NCBI GenBank assembly: GCA_900549085.1
Contig: URMO01000067.1
Coordinates: 1-12,079, forward strand
Reading direction: 5' to 3'
DNA: 12,079 bases
Source: an uncultured Collinsella sp.
GTDB lineage: Bacteria > Actinomycetota > Coriobacteriia > Coriobacteriales > Coriobacteriaceae
The notes beneath the pieces are model-generated. The model was not told the DNA's origin, ran no database searches, and saw only the letters and a program-made list of their open reading frames with translations. Below are positions 5,528 through 12,079 of this stretch, piece after piece (position 1 is the first letter of the stretch; each line of letters opens with the position of its first letter). Both the position numbers and the translations under genes were made by a program.

Positions 5528-8327
5528 ACAGCGCATCAGCGCAGCGCTTGCAAATATGCGCGTGGCCGTTGTACTCGCCGACGGTGGTGCGGTAATTCCA
5601 GCAACGGTCGCAGCACTCGCCCTCGGCAGCCTCAATGGCAACGGAGAGCTCCTCGCCCTGGGTCAGTTCAACATCGGAGACGATGTAGAACTCGGCCAGG
5701 TCGACGGCCTTGTCGCCGGTCAGCAGCGCATACATCTCGGCGGGAACGACCGCCTTGACGCGGACCTGCTGACTCTTGGTGAAGGTGCCGGCGGAGCGGG
5801 CATCCTCAAGGGCCTTGGTCACAGCGCTACGGAGCTCGAGAGAAGCCTCGAGCACACCCTCGAACTCATTGGCCTCGTCGACCGTGATGGGCGATTTGTA
5901 CCAATCGAGCAGCGCGGCGTACTTCTGATGATCGACGCAGCCGGCGGGCGCATAGGCCATGGCCTCGTCGACCGTGTAGGACAGGATCGGCTGCAAGTCG
6001 CGCATGAGCATCGAGAAGAGCTCGGCCAGCACGGTCTGGGCGCTGCGGCGCTCGAGCGAGCCGGGCTTGTCGCAGTACAGACGGTCCTTCAGGGCATCGA
6101 GATACACATTGGAGAGCTCGGTAACCACGAAGTCGTAAAGCGCACGGTAGGCGCGCGGGAACTCGTAGCAAGAGTAGGCATCGTCGACCTCGGCCTGGAC
6201 CTGGGTCAGGCGGGCAACCATAAGCTTGTCGAGCGGCAACAGGTCGGCAAAGGCAACGCCATCGGTCTCGGGCTCAAACTGACCCTCGAGCTCGGAGAGC
6301 AGGAAGCGCAACGTGTTACGGAAGCGACGGTAGGCATCGGACGTACGAGCGAGAATCTCGTGGTCGATGGAAACATCGGAGCTGGTGTCGACGGAGGCAA
6401 CCCACAGGCGGATGATGTCGGCGCCCATCTCGTCGCAGACCTTATTAGGGTCGATGACGTTGCCGAGCGACTTGGACATCTTGCGGCCTTGGCCATCGAG
6501 CGTGAAGCCCTGCGAGACGACTGCCTTGTACGGAGCATGGCCGTTGGCGCCCACAGAAGTGAGCAGCGAGCTCTGGAACCAACCGCGGTGCTGGTCGGAG
6601 CCCTCGAGATACACGTCAGCCGGGTACTCAAGCTCGGGGCGATACTCGCAGACGGCCTTCCAGGAGACACCGGAATCCCACCACACGTCGAGGATGTCCT
6701 TATCGGCCTTGAGGTGATGGCCGCCGCACTTGGGGCAGACGCAGGCCTCGCCCAGGTAGCTCTCGGGAGCGTCGGTGAACCAGGCGTCGGAGCCCTTCTC
6801 GTAGAAGAGCTTGATGACGGCGTCGAGCGTGGCATCGTTCATGACCTTCTCGCCGCAGTCGGCGCAGGTGTAGCTGGGGATAGGCACGCCCCAGTTGCGC
6901 TGACGGCTGATGCACCAGTCGGGACGCTGCTCGACCATGGCACCGATGCGGTTGGCCGCGTGGGCCGGATACCACTTGACGTTCTCGCGGACCTCTTTGC
7001 CAGCCTGCTCGCGCAAACCGGTCTTGTCCATCGAGACAAACCACTGGTCAGTAGCACGGAAGAGCACCGGGTGCTTGCAGCGCCAGCAGTGCGGATAGCT
7101 GTGCGTGATCTTCTTCTCGAGGACCAGGGTGCCGCGCTCGCGCAGGAACTCGATGATGTGCGGGTTGGCCTCATCGGTATCCATACCGCTGAAGGGACCA
7201 CCGGTGCCAAACTCCTCACCGGTGTAGAACTTGCCGTCGTCATCGACCGGCATGCAAATGTCGGTGATGCCCTCCTTGAGGCAGGCAAAGTAGTCGTCGA
7301 CGCCGTGGCCGGGCGAGTTGTGGACGATACCGGTACCGTCATCGACACCAACGTAATCGGCCAGCAGCGCCACGCCCTCAACGCCGTCAAAGATCGGCTG
7401 CTTGTAGTGGATGTGGTGGAAAGTCTCGGCGGGAACCACATAGGGCTTGCCGTCGACCATTACCGGAGTGTACTCCCAGCCAAACTCCTCGCAGCACTTG
7501 GGAGCCAGGTCCTCGAGCATGACCTCGGCACGACCATCGTGCTCAACGGCGACATAGGCGGCGCCGGGCTTGAGGGAAACGGCCTGGTCGGAGGGGATGG
7601 TCCACGGCGTAGTCGTCCAGATGATAAAGTCGACCGGGCCGTCGAAGTTCTCGAGGCCGGCGGGCTTGGAGGTCATCTCAAAGCGCACGAAGATGGAGGG
7701 GCTCGTCTCGTCGGAGTACTCGATCTCGGCCTCGGCCAGCGCGGTGTGGCAGTGCTTGCACCAGTGAACCGGCTTGTGGCCGCGATAGATCATGCCCTTA
7801 TCGAACATGGCCTTAAAGACCTCGATGTCGGCGGCATCATGCTGGTGATAGAGCGTCAGATAGGGGTTGTCCCAGTCGCCGAGCACGCCCAGACGACGGA
7901 AACCGGCCTTCTGAAGCTCGATGTTCTCGACAGCGAACTCGTTGCAGAGCTCACGGATCTTGGCCGTGGGGGTCTGGTTGAACTTCTCGGTGCCGAGCTT
8001 CTCCTCGACCTTATGCTCGATCGGCTGGCCGTGGCAGTCCCAGCCGGGGACATAGGGAACCTCATAGCCCTGCATCATCCAGTAACGGTTGATCATGTCC
8101 TTGGAGATCTTGTTCATGGCGTGGCCGATGTGGATCGGACCGTTGGCGTACGGAGGGCCGTCGTGCAGCACGAACTTCTTATGACCCTCGTTCTTCTTCA
8201 GAACCTGCTCGTAGACCTTGTTGTCCTGCCAGTCCTTGAGTCGCTTGGGCTCGGACTTGGAAAGACCGGCACGCATGGGAAAACCGGTCTTGGGCAGATT
8301 CATCGTCTGCTTGTACTCGTTTGCCAC
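5526..8327 (-). CDS. ileS: Isoleucine-tRNA ligase
   Basis: A cytoplasmic class I aminoacyl-tRNA synthetase of 933 residues, full length for bacterial IleRS. It attaches isoleucine to tRNA-Ile and edits mischarged valine. The visible motifs are the HIGH box (HIGH, 66-69, in 'GPIHIGHAMNKI'), the CP1 editing domain at about 200-400, and the KMSKS box at 616-620 followed by LGNVIDP. The anticodon-binding region follows, and the C-terminal zinc site has CxxC at 906-909 and CxxC at 926-929. Two further CxxC pairs at 488-491 and 531-534 lie in the segment before 'DVWWDSG'. The start is GTG 8327: AAAGGGG (8332-8338) precedes it with a short 4-base spacer, and 'MNLPKTGFPMRAGL' right after is the usual IleRS N terminus. 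Expression is controlled by the T-box leader upstream. The gene is transcribed away from the dehydrogenase gene. Confidence 0.97.
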   Translation of the reverse strand: MANEYKQTMNLPKTGFPMRAGLSKSEPKRLKDWQDNKVYEQVLKKNEGHKKFVLHDGPPYANGPIHIGHAMNKISKDMINRYWMMQGYEVPYVPGWDCHGQPIEHKVEEKLGTEKFNQTPTAKIRELCNEFAVENIELQKAGFRRLGVLGDWDNPYLTLYHQHDAADIEVFKAMFDKGMIYRGHKPVHWCKHCHTALAEAEIEYSDETSPSIFVRFEMTSKPAGLENFDGPVDFIIWTTTPWTIPSDQAVSLKPGAAYVAVEHDGRAEVMLEDLAPKCCEEFGWEYTPVMVDGKPYVVPAETFHHIHYKQPIFDGVEGVALLADYVGVDDGTGIVHNSPGHGVDDYFACLKEGITDICMPVDDDGKFYTGEEFGTGGPFSGMDTDEANPHIIEFLRERGTLVLEKKITHSYPHCWRCKHPVLFRATDQWFVSMDKTGLREQAGKEVRENVKWYPAHAANRIGAMVEQRPDWCISRQRNWGVPIPSYTCADCGEKVMNDATLDAVIKLFYEKGSDAWFTDAPESYLGEACVCPKCGGHHLKADKDILDVWWDSGVSWKAVCEYRPELEYPADVYLEGSDQHRGWFQSSLLTSVGANGHAPYKAVVSQGFTLDGQGRKMSKSLGNVIDPNKVCDEMGADIIRLWVASVDTSSDVSIDHEILARTSDAYRRFRNTLRFLLSELEGQFEPETDGVAFADLLPLDKLMVARLTQVQAEVDDAYSCYEFPRAYRALYDFVVTELSNVYLDALKDRLYCDKPGSLERRSAQTVLAELFSMLMRDLQPILSYTVDEAMAYAPAGCVDHQKYAALLDWYKSPITVDEANEFEGVLEASLELRSAVTKALEDARSAGTFTKSQQVRVKAVVPAEMYALLTGDKAVDLAEFYIVSDVELTQGEELSVAIEAAEGECCDRCWNYRTTVGEYNGHAHICKRCADAL

Positions 8328-8370
8328 GGTACCCCTTTCATGTCGTGGGCGCGCACGCCCGTTGGGCACC

Positions 8371-8407
8371 AAAAAAGCGCCCGTCCCTACAAGCTGGGAC
8401 GAAGCGC
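8371..8407 (-). terminator. T-box-controlled attenuator terminator of ileS
   Basis: On the minus strand GCGCTTCGTCCC pairs with GGGACGGGCGC (one bulged base and one G-U pair) around an 8-base loop, followed directly by six T's (8371-8376). Its 5' arm (8396-8401) is also needed for the antiterminator, so the two folds exclude each other. Confidence 0.85.
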
Positions 8408-8670
8408 CACAAAACGGGCTGTGCGCCCGTAAAAGCTCTTCGCTTAACCACCCAGCTTAGATGCCCTCGCCCGCGTAATCGCGCGCTCGCACCCGTTACT
8501 CGGCTGGCCTGTATCGACGACCATCTCGGCGATGTCTACTAAGACGTGCCTATGCGGCTCGTCCGTTGGGACCGCAGCTCCGGGGTGATTTTCATCGGTC
8601 GCATGCACGGGCTCTCAGCGCTCCCCGCTCTCTGTAGCATGCGGACGGCCGACTACTCGTCCCCATCAAC
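8371..8670 (-). promoter_or_regulatory. T-box riboswitch (isoleucine, transcriptional) leading ileS
   Basis: A class I T-box reads uncharged tRNA-Ile and lets transcription continue into ileS. Stem I is closed by GTTG-AT-GGGGAC (8659-8670) with GTCCCAAC (8565-8572). Inside are GACGAGTAG (AGTA motif, 8653-8661), a CAGAGAGC...GCTGAGAGC apical region, and 'GAAAATCACCCCGGAG', which places an ATC isoleucine specifier at 8587-8589. AGTAGAC in the following region resembles the conserved stem II element. The T-box itself is GGGTGGTTAAGCG (8441-8453): TGGT can pair with the ACCA end of tRNA-Ile. The antiterminator forms from AAGCTGGG (8451-8458) with CCCAGCTT (8391-8398), then a 7-base bulge, then GCG (8441-8443) with CGT (8399-8401). 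This is the canonical A1-bulge-A2 layout. The bulge reads TGGTTAA instead of TGGNACC. A 6-bp hairpin (8414-8430) sits in the antiterminator loop. Confidence 0.85.
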
Positions 8671-8683
8671 GCTTATGCGGTGT

Positions 8684-8712
8684 ATGCTAGCACGTTCCGC
8701 GCCGGCGAAAAA
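8684..8712 (-). promoter_or_regulatory. Likely ileS / T-box promoter
   Basis: An extended -10 TGC-TAGCAT (8684-8692) ends about 13 bases before stem I of the T-box begins, which is where a start site near 8677 would be expected. The -35 candidate TTTTTC (8707-8712, 17-base spacer) is poor; extended -10 promoters can tolerate that. Confidence 0.5.
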
Positions 8713-8732
8713 CCCTCAACACTGGTTTTATA

Positions 8733-8800
8733 CGTTCGAAATTTCTCGCTATTACAGCCCTGCTCTAGGAGCAAAATACCTGAAAGCACTCTATCGAACG
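8733..8800. repeat. 7-bp inverted repeat ahead of the dehydrogenase gene
   Basis: CGTTCGA (8733-8739) and TCGAACG (8794-8800) flank 54 bases just upstream of the dehydrogenase ribosome site. A small GCTC-TAG-GAGC palindrome (8762-8772) lies between them. It could be an operator or leader structure. At this length chance is possible, and I cannot place a convincing promoter for the plus-strand gene. Confidence 0.25.
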
Positions 8801-8813
8801 AAAGAAGGTTGCT

Positions 8814-9896
8814 ATGCGCACGATTGGAATGAGCGACTACACCGTTGGCGAGGATTGCTTTGACGAGCTGCCCGCCGCACTGGCGGAGTACGGCGCGACA
8901 AAGGTCGCGATCATCGGTGGCAAGCGGGCACTGGCCGCAGCACTTCCCGGTATCGAAGCTGCGCTGGCAGGTACCGACGTCGAGATTCTGGAGACGCGCG
9001 TCTACGGTACCAACAGTACGCGTGCCAATATCGCCAAGGTCGTGAACTCCCCTGCCTGCCAGGAAGCCGACGTGCTCATTGCCTGTGGCGGCGGCAAGGC
9101 GCTCGATACCGTGAAGACGGCGGCCATCGAGCTCAAGAAGATCGTCTTCACCGTCCCGACGATTTGTTCCAACTGCTCAGCCGCGACCGCCATTGCCGTT
9201 GTCTACAACGACGACGGCTCGCTCGAGGGCTATTCGTACCCCAACCGCCCCGCTCACATCTTTATCAACCCCAAGATCATCGCCGAGGCGCCAGCGGAGT
9301 ACTTCTGGGCGGGCGTAGGCGATGCCCTGTCCAAACAGCCCGAGGTGGAGTACGCCACGAGCGCCGGCAACTTGGAGCACACCGCCGGTCTTGGCCTGGC
9401 ACTCGCCCACACCTGCTCCGAGCCGCTGTTTACCTATGGTGTGCAGGGTCTTGAGGACGTGCGCCAGGACCAGTCGACCGAAGCCGTCAAGCAGATCGCG
9501 CTCGACATCGTGGTCAACACGGGTTATGTCTCGAACCTGACCAACCAAAATGATTACTACTACAACTCGAGCGTGGCGCATGCGTTCTACAACGCTACCT
9601 GCAGCATTCCGCGCGAGGGCTCCTACCTACACGGCGAGGTCGTGAGCCTGGGCGTGCTCGTGCTGTTTGCCTATACGGGCGATACCGAGAACCTTGAGCG
9701 CTACGCTGCCTTTAACAAGCAGATGGGGCTGCCCGTGACGCTTGAGCAGGTCGGGCTTTCCGAGGCCGACATCCCTGCCCTATGCGAGCACGCGCATGCC
9801 ACCAACGAATGGAAGCAGGGAAACCCCGAACCTTTCACCGACGAAAAGTTCGCCGCCGCCATCAAGGCCGCCAACGCCTACGGCCGCACGCTCTAG
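8814..9896 (+). CDS. Iron-type alcohol/polyol dehydrogenase (GldA/HcxA-like)
   Basis: A 360-residue, NAD(P)-dependent, metal-containing dehydrogenase of the glycerol dehydrogenase-like group. The dinucleotide-binding elements are 'VAIIGGKRAL' (31-40) and 'GGGKALDTVK' (92-101). The metal ligands fit the family: D170 in 'AGVGDALSK', H256 in 'SVAHAFYNA' and H273 in 'YLHGEVVSLG'. Glycerol dehydrogenases usually carry 'PTxASTDAPxSALSVIY' near residue 120; here it is 'PTICSNCSAATAIAVVY', lacking the substrate-side aspartate. The substrate may therefore not be glycerol; a 2-oxoacid or hydroxy acid, as for HcxA, is an alternative. ATG 8814 has GAAGG (8804-8808) 5 bases upstream. The gene stands alone on the plus strand, divergent from ileS and convergent with the DUF523 gene. 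The family call is firm; the substrate is not. Confidence 0.9.
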   Translation: MRTIGMSDYTVGEDCFDELPAALAEYGATKVAIIGGKRALAAALPGIEAALAGTDVEILETRVYGTNSTRANIAKVVNSPACQEADVLIACGGGKALDTVKTAAIELKKIVFTVPTICSNCSAATAIAVVYNDDGSLEGYSYPNRPAHIFINPKIIAEAPAEYFWAGVGDALSKQPEVEYATSAGNLEHTAGLGLALAHTCSEPLFTYGVQGLEDVRQDQSTEAVKQIALDIVVNTGYVSNLTNQNDYYYNSSVAHAFYNATCSIPREGSYLHGEVVSLGVLVLFAYTGDTENLERYAAFNKQMGLPVTLEQVGLSEADIPALCEHAHATNEWKQGNPEPFTDEKFAAAIKAANAYGRTL

Positions 9897-9905
9897 GCCT
9901 AACCC

Positions 9906-9949
9906 AAAACCACCACAAAGGGGACAATGCACCTTTGTGGTGGTTTTTT
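9906..9949. terminator. Bidirectional terminator between convergent genes; copy B of a shared hairpin
   Basis: AAAACCACCACAAAGG (9906-9921) and its exact complement (9932-9947) form a 16-bp stem around the loop GGACAATGCA, with six T's (9944-9949) on the plus strand and TTTTGGG on the minus strand. It lies 9 bases after the dehydrogenase stop codon and touches the DUF523 stop codon (9948-9950), so it can end both transcripts. Confidence 0.9.
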
Positions 9950-10403
9950 ATTGCTCAAGTATTTTGGGGTCGAACTCGCTAGCCGGAATGACGCGGTAGC
10001 CGTGACGCAGCAACAGATCGACAAAAACGCCGTTGCCCGCAGTGAGCGTGCCACTAAAGGTGCCGTCGTAGATACGGCCCGCCCCGCACGAGGGGCTGCG
10101 GTCCTGCAGGATGCACGCGGCGATCTCTTCCGGGCCGCCCGCCTGCTCGCACATATCAAGCGCGCGCTGAGCACCCTGGCGAAACTCGCGATCGACTGAG
10201 GTACCCTCGCAGGTACGGACCTCGCCGTTCACAATCTCGGACGGCTTGCGCGGCGTGGGCAGGCCGCCAAAGACCTCAGGGCACACCAAGAGCACCTCGG
10301 TCCCTGTGCGTTCGCACGCTTCGACCAGCTCGCGATGGTAGTTATCGAGCCCGTTATACTTGCAGTTCTCGCCCATCAAACAGGCGCTCACCACGATCTT
10401 CAT
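9948..10403 (-). CDS. DUF523 / TudS-like iron-sulfur protein
   Basis: A 151-residue cytoplasmic protein of the DUF523 family. Characterised members (TudS) are [4Fe-4S] enzymes that remove sulfur from thiouracil; whether this one does so is inference. The three conserved cysteine boxes are present: 'SACLMGENCKYNG' (C8 and C14), 'VCPEVFGGLPTPR' (C41, followed by E43) and 'DRSPSCG' (S103/S105, C106). The length matches short, single-domain members. ATG 10403 is chosen because GGGAG (10412-10416) is 8 bases upstream; an in-frame TTG two codons earlier would be too close to it. It lies on the same strand as ftsH, 76 bases after it, with a hairpin between. Expression may depend on read-through because I see no good promoter. 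Its stop codon is inside the T tract of the convergent terminator. Confidence 0.9.
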   Translation of the reverse strand: MKIVVSACLMGENCKYNGLDNYHRELVEACERTGTEVLLVCPEVFGGLPTPRKPSEIVNGEVRTCEGTSVDREFRQGAQRALDMCEQAGGPEEIAACILQDRSPSCGAGRIYDGTFSGTLTAGNGVFVDLLLRHGYRVIPASEFDPKILEQ

Positions 10404-10426
10404 ATACAACTCTCCCTACGCAAAAT

Positions 10427-10457
10427 GCCCCATTTGAGATGGACACTCAAATGGGGC
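10427..10457 (-). terminator. Hairpin after ftsH, probable terminator
   Basis: GCCCCATTTGAG and its exact complement form a 12-bp stem with a 7-base loop, followed on the minus strand by ATTTTG. It lies 22 bases past the ftsH stop codon. The short T tract suggests partial termination, with the DUF523 gene reached by read-through. Confidence 0.65.
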
Positions 10458-10479
10458 GATTGAGACTGCGCAACTAGTA

Positions 10480-12079
10480 TTACTGCTGCTTAGGCATCAG
10501 CGGATTCTCGCGCGTGAGGAGATTCATAAACTCCTCGCCCGTGATCGTCTCCTTCTTGTACAGATAACGAGCCAGCTCATGGAGCTTAAACTTGTTCTCC
10601 TTCAGGATCTGCAGGGCGCGGCCGTGCGCATCCTCGATCAACTTGGCGACAATTGCGTCCACGCGCTCGGCCGTACCGGGAGCGCAGGTGAGCGACGTGT
10701 CCTGGTTGAGGTACGCATTCTGGACAGTACCAAGCGCCATCATGCCAAACTCATCGGACATACCAAAGCGCGTCACCATGTTGCGGGCGAGCTTGGTGGC
10801 CTGCTCAATATCGTTGGCGGCACCGGTCGTCATCTCCCCAAAGATGAGCTCCTCGGCAGCGCGACCACCGCAGTAGACAGCGAGCTTGTCCAGCACCTCC
10901 TGGCGCGTCGTCAGGAAGCGCTCGTCCTCCTCGACCTGCATGGTATAGCCCAGAGCGCCGCTCGTGCGCGGCACGATGGTGATCTTGGTAACCGGCGCAG
11001 AGCCCTTCTGGCGGGCGGCAACGATGGCATGGCCGATCTCGTGGTAGGACACGACCTGCTTCTCGTGGTCGGACAGCACCGTGGACTTACGCTGCTGGCC
11101 GGCGATGACGACCTCAACCGACTCCTCAAAATCGTCCTGCGTGGCACGCTTGCGACCCTCACGGACGGCTCGCAGGGCCCCCTCGTTGATGATGTTGGCC
11201 AGGTCGGCGCCCGAGGCACCGGGCGTGGCGCGGGCAATCGCGGTCAGGTCGATCGGCGGCTGCGTCTTCACGCTCTTGGCATGCAGCTCAAGAATGTTCT
11301 TACGGCCGGTCAGGTCGGGTAGCTCAACGGGGATACGGCGGTCAAAACGACCGGGGCGCAACAGGGCCGGGTCAAGGCTATCGGGGCGGTTGGTAGCAGC
11401 GAGAACGACAATACCCTTATGGTTATCGAAGCCGTCCATCTCGGTCAGCAGCTGGTTGAGCGTCTGCTCGCGCTCGTCGTTGCCGCCGACCTGCCCGTCA
11501 CGCTTTTTGCCGATGGCGTCGATCTCGTCGATGAACACGATGCACGGCGCTTTCTCCTTGGCCTGACGGAACAGGTCGCGCACCTTGCTCGCGCCCATGC
11601 CGACGAACATCTCCACGAATTCCGAACCGGACATGGAGAAAAACGGCACGTTTGCCTCGCCGGCGACGGCCTTGGCCAGCATCGTCTTGCCGGTTCCCGG
11701 AGGGCCGACGAGCAGAACGCCCTTGGGCATGGATGCGCCGATGTCCTGATATTTCGCCGGGTCGTGCAGGTAGTTGACGATCTCGGTCAGGTTTTCCTTG
11801 GCCTCGTCCTCACCGGCGACATCGGAGAATTTGATGCCCTCGGCCGACTTGACGTAGACCTTCGCGTTCGAGCCGCCGAGCCCGAACATCATGGAGTTCG
11901 GCCCGCCGGCCTTGTTCGTCATGCGCTTGAGCATGAACTGGCCGAGGGCGACAAAAAACACGATCGGCAGCAGCCACGTCAGCAGAAACGACAGAAACGG
12001 CGACATCTGCTCGACGATCTCGCTCGAGAACTCCGCGCCGGAGTCCTTCAGGCGGTAGATGAGGTCGGGATCGTCCATC
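10480..12079 (-). CDS. ftsH: ATP-dependent zinc metalloprotease FtsH, N terminus cut by window edge
   Basis: The visible 532 codons cover most of FtsH, a membrane-anchored hexameric AAA+ protease that degrades misassembled membrane proteins and some soluble regulators. Counting from the first complete codon at the edge: a membrane segment at 27-46, Walker A GPPGTGKT (125-132), Walker B VFIDEID (181-187), the second region of homology ending RPGRFDRR (241-248), the zinc site HEIGH (346-350) and the third ligand D423 in 'AANDIEQAT'. FtsH is normally 600-700 residues, so the first transmembrane helix and most of the extracytoplasmic domain lie beyond the edge. The ATG at 12078 is an internal methionine. 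The C terminus is short, ending 'TRENPLMPKQQ'. Codon use changes near 11428 (see findings). A hairpin follows the stop codon. Confidence 0.97.
   Translation of the reverse strand, partial: MDDPDLIYRLKDSGAEFSSEIVEQMSPFLSFLLTWLLPIVFFVALGQFMLKRMTNKAGGPNSMMFGLGGSNAKVYVKSAEGIKFSDVAGEDEAKENLTEIVNYLHDPAKYQDIGASMPKGVLLVGPPGTGKTMLAKAVAGEANVPFFSMSGSEFVEMFVGMGASKVRDLFRQAKEKAPCIVFIDEIDAIGKKRDGQVGGNDEREQTLNQLLTEMDGFDNHKGIVVLAATNRPDSLDPALLRPGRFDRRIPVELPDLTGRKNILELHAKSVKTQPPIDLTAIARATPGASGADLANIINEGALRAVREGRKRATQDDFEESVEVVIAGQQRKSTVLSDHEKQVVSYHEIGHAIVAARQKGSAPVTKITIVPRTSGALGYTMQVEEDERFLTTRQEVLDKLAVYCGGRAAEELIFGEMTTGAANDIEQATKLARNMVTRFGMSDEFGMMALGTVQNAYLNQDTSLTCAPGTAERVDAIVAKLIEDAHGRALQILKENKFKLHELARYLYKKETITGEEFMNLLTRENPLMPKQQ

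Noticed and set aside
8323..8338. AAAGGGGTACCGTGG around the ileS start resembles a T-box sequence
   Set aside because: It lacks the UGG needed to pair with the tRNA end and is explained by the ribosome site and GTG start. The better T-box at 8441-8453 forms the full antiterminator.
8347..8360. Small GC-rich hairpin GGGCG/CGCCC between the attenuator and the ileS ribosome site
   Set aside because: Only 5 bp with a 4-base loop and no T tract; this can occur by chance in such GC-rich sequence.
5475..8432. Very long open frame (about 985 codons) on the plus strand opposite ileS
   Set aside because: It is the antisense frame of a high-GC3 gene, where stops are rare. Its composition is the usual Leu/Val/Gly/Asp-rich shadow, and ileS on the other strand has all its motifs.
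8546..8863. 105-codon plus-strand frame running through the T-box region into the dehydrogenase gene
   Set aside because: It overlaps the T-box leader (antisense) and the start of a confident gene in another frame; no ribosome site was recognised.
1..12079. Looked for tRNA/rRNA genes, CRISPR arrays, transposases, integrases, toxin-antitoxin pairs and defence genes
   Set aside because: None could be supported on either strand; the window looks like core chromosome.

Overview
The window comes from a moderately GC-rich bacterium whose protein-coding genes look like those of the Actinomycetota class Coriobacteriia; a Collinsella-like gut organism is my best guess. That guess is inference from protein style, codon use and gene order, and no rRNA or other marker in the window confirms it. 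Nearly everything is chromosomal core. I found no phage, IS element, CRISPR array, tRNA or rRNA gene, or defence locus, and I do not see a convincing new multi-gene system.

Left block, all on the minus strand. Read in transcription order from 8.7 kb down to base 1: a promoter and a class I T-box leader with an isoleucine (ATC) specifier feed ileS. Two hairpins follow ileS. Then come lspA and an RluA-type pseudouridine synthase sharing one base (TAATG), then a membrane family 2 glycosyltransferase with its own likely promoter and an intrinsic terminator. Last is a tight cluster of a short A24 prepilin-type peptidase, dgt (dNTP triphosphohydrolase) and the 5' part of rarA, which runs off the left edge.

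Right block. A plus-strand iron-type alcohol/polyol dehydrogenase is divergent from ileS across a gap of about 490 bases that is mostly the T-box leader. It converges on a minus-strand DUF523 (TudS-like, Fe-S) protein with a perfect 16-bp hairpin between them as a shared terminator. Upstream of the DUF523 gene, on the same strand, is ftsH, cut by the right edge, with a perfect 12-bp hairpin after it.

How the parts relate. ileS is controlled by uncharged tRNA-Ile through the T-box. LspA handles lipoprotein maturation, FtsH membrane proteolysis, and Dgt with RarA nucleotide-pool and replication-fork upkeep. The points most worth a second look are the T-box, whose 7-nt antiterminator bulge keeps UGGU but not the usual ACC, and two related hairpins 7.7 kb apart that look like copies of a dispersed repeat used as terminators. 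Also of note are a perfect 14-bp palindrome on the ileS stop codon and a codon-use change inside ftsH.
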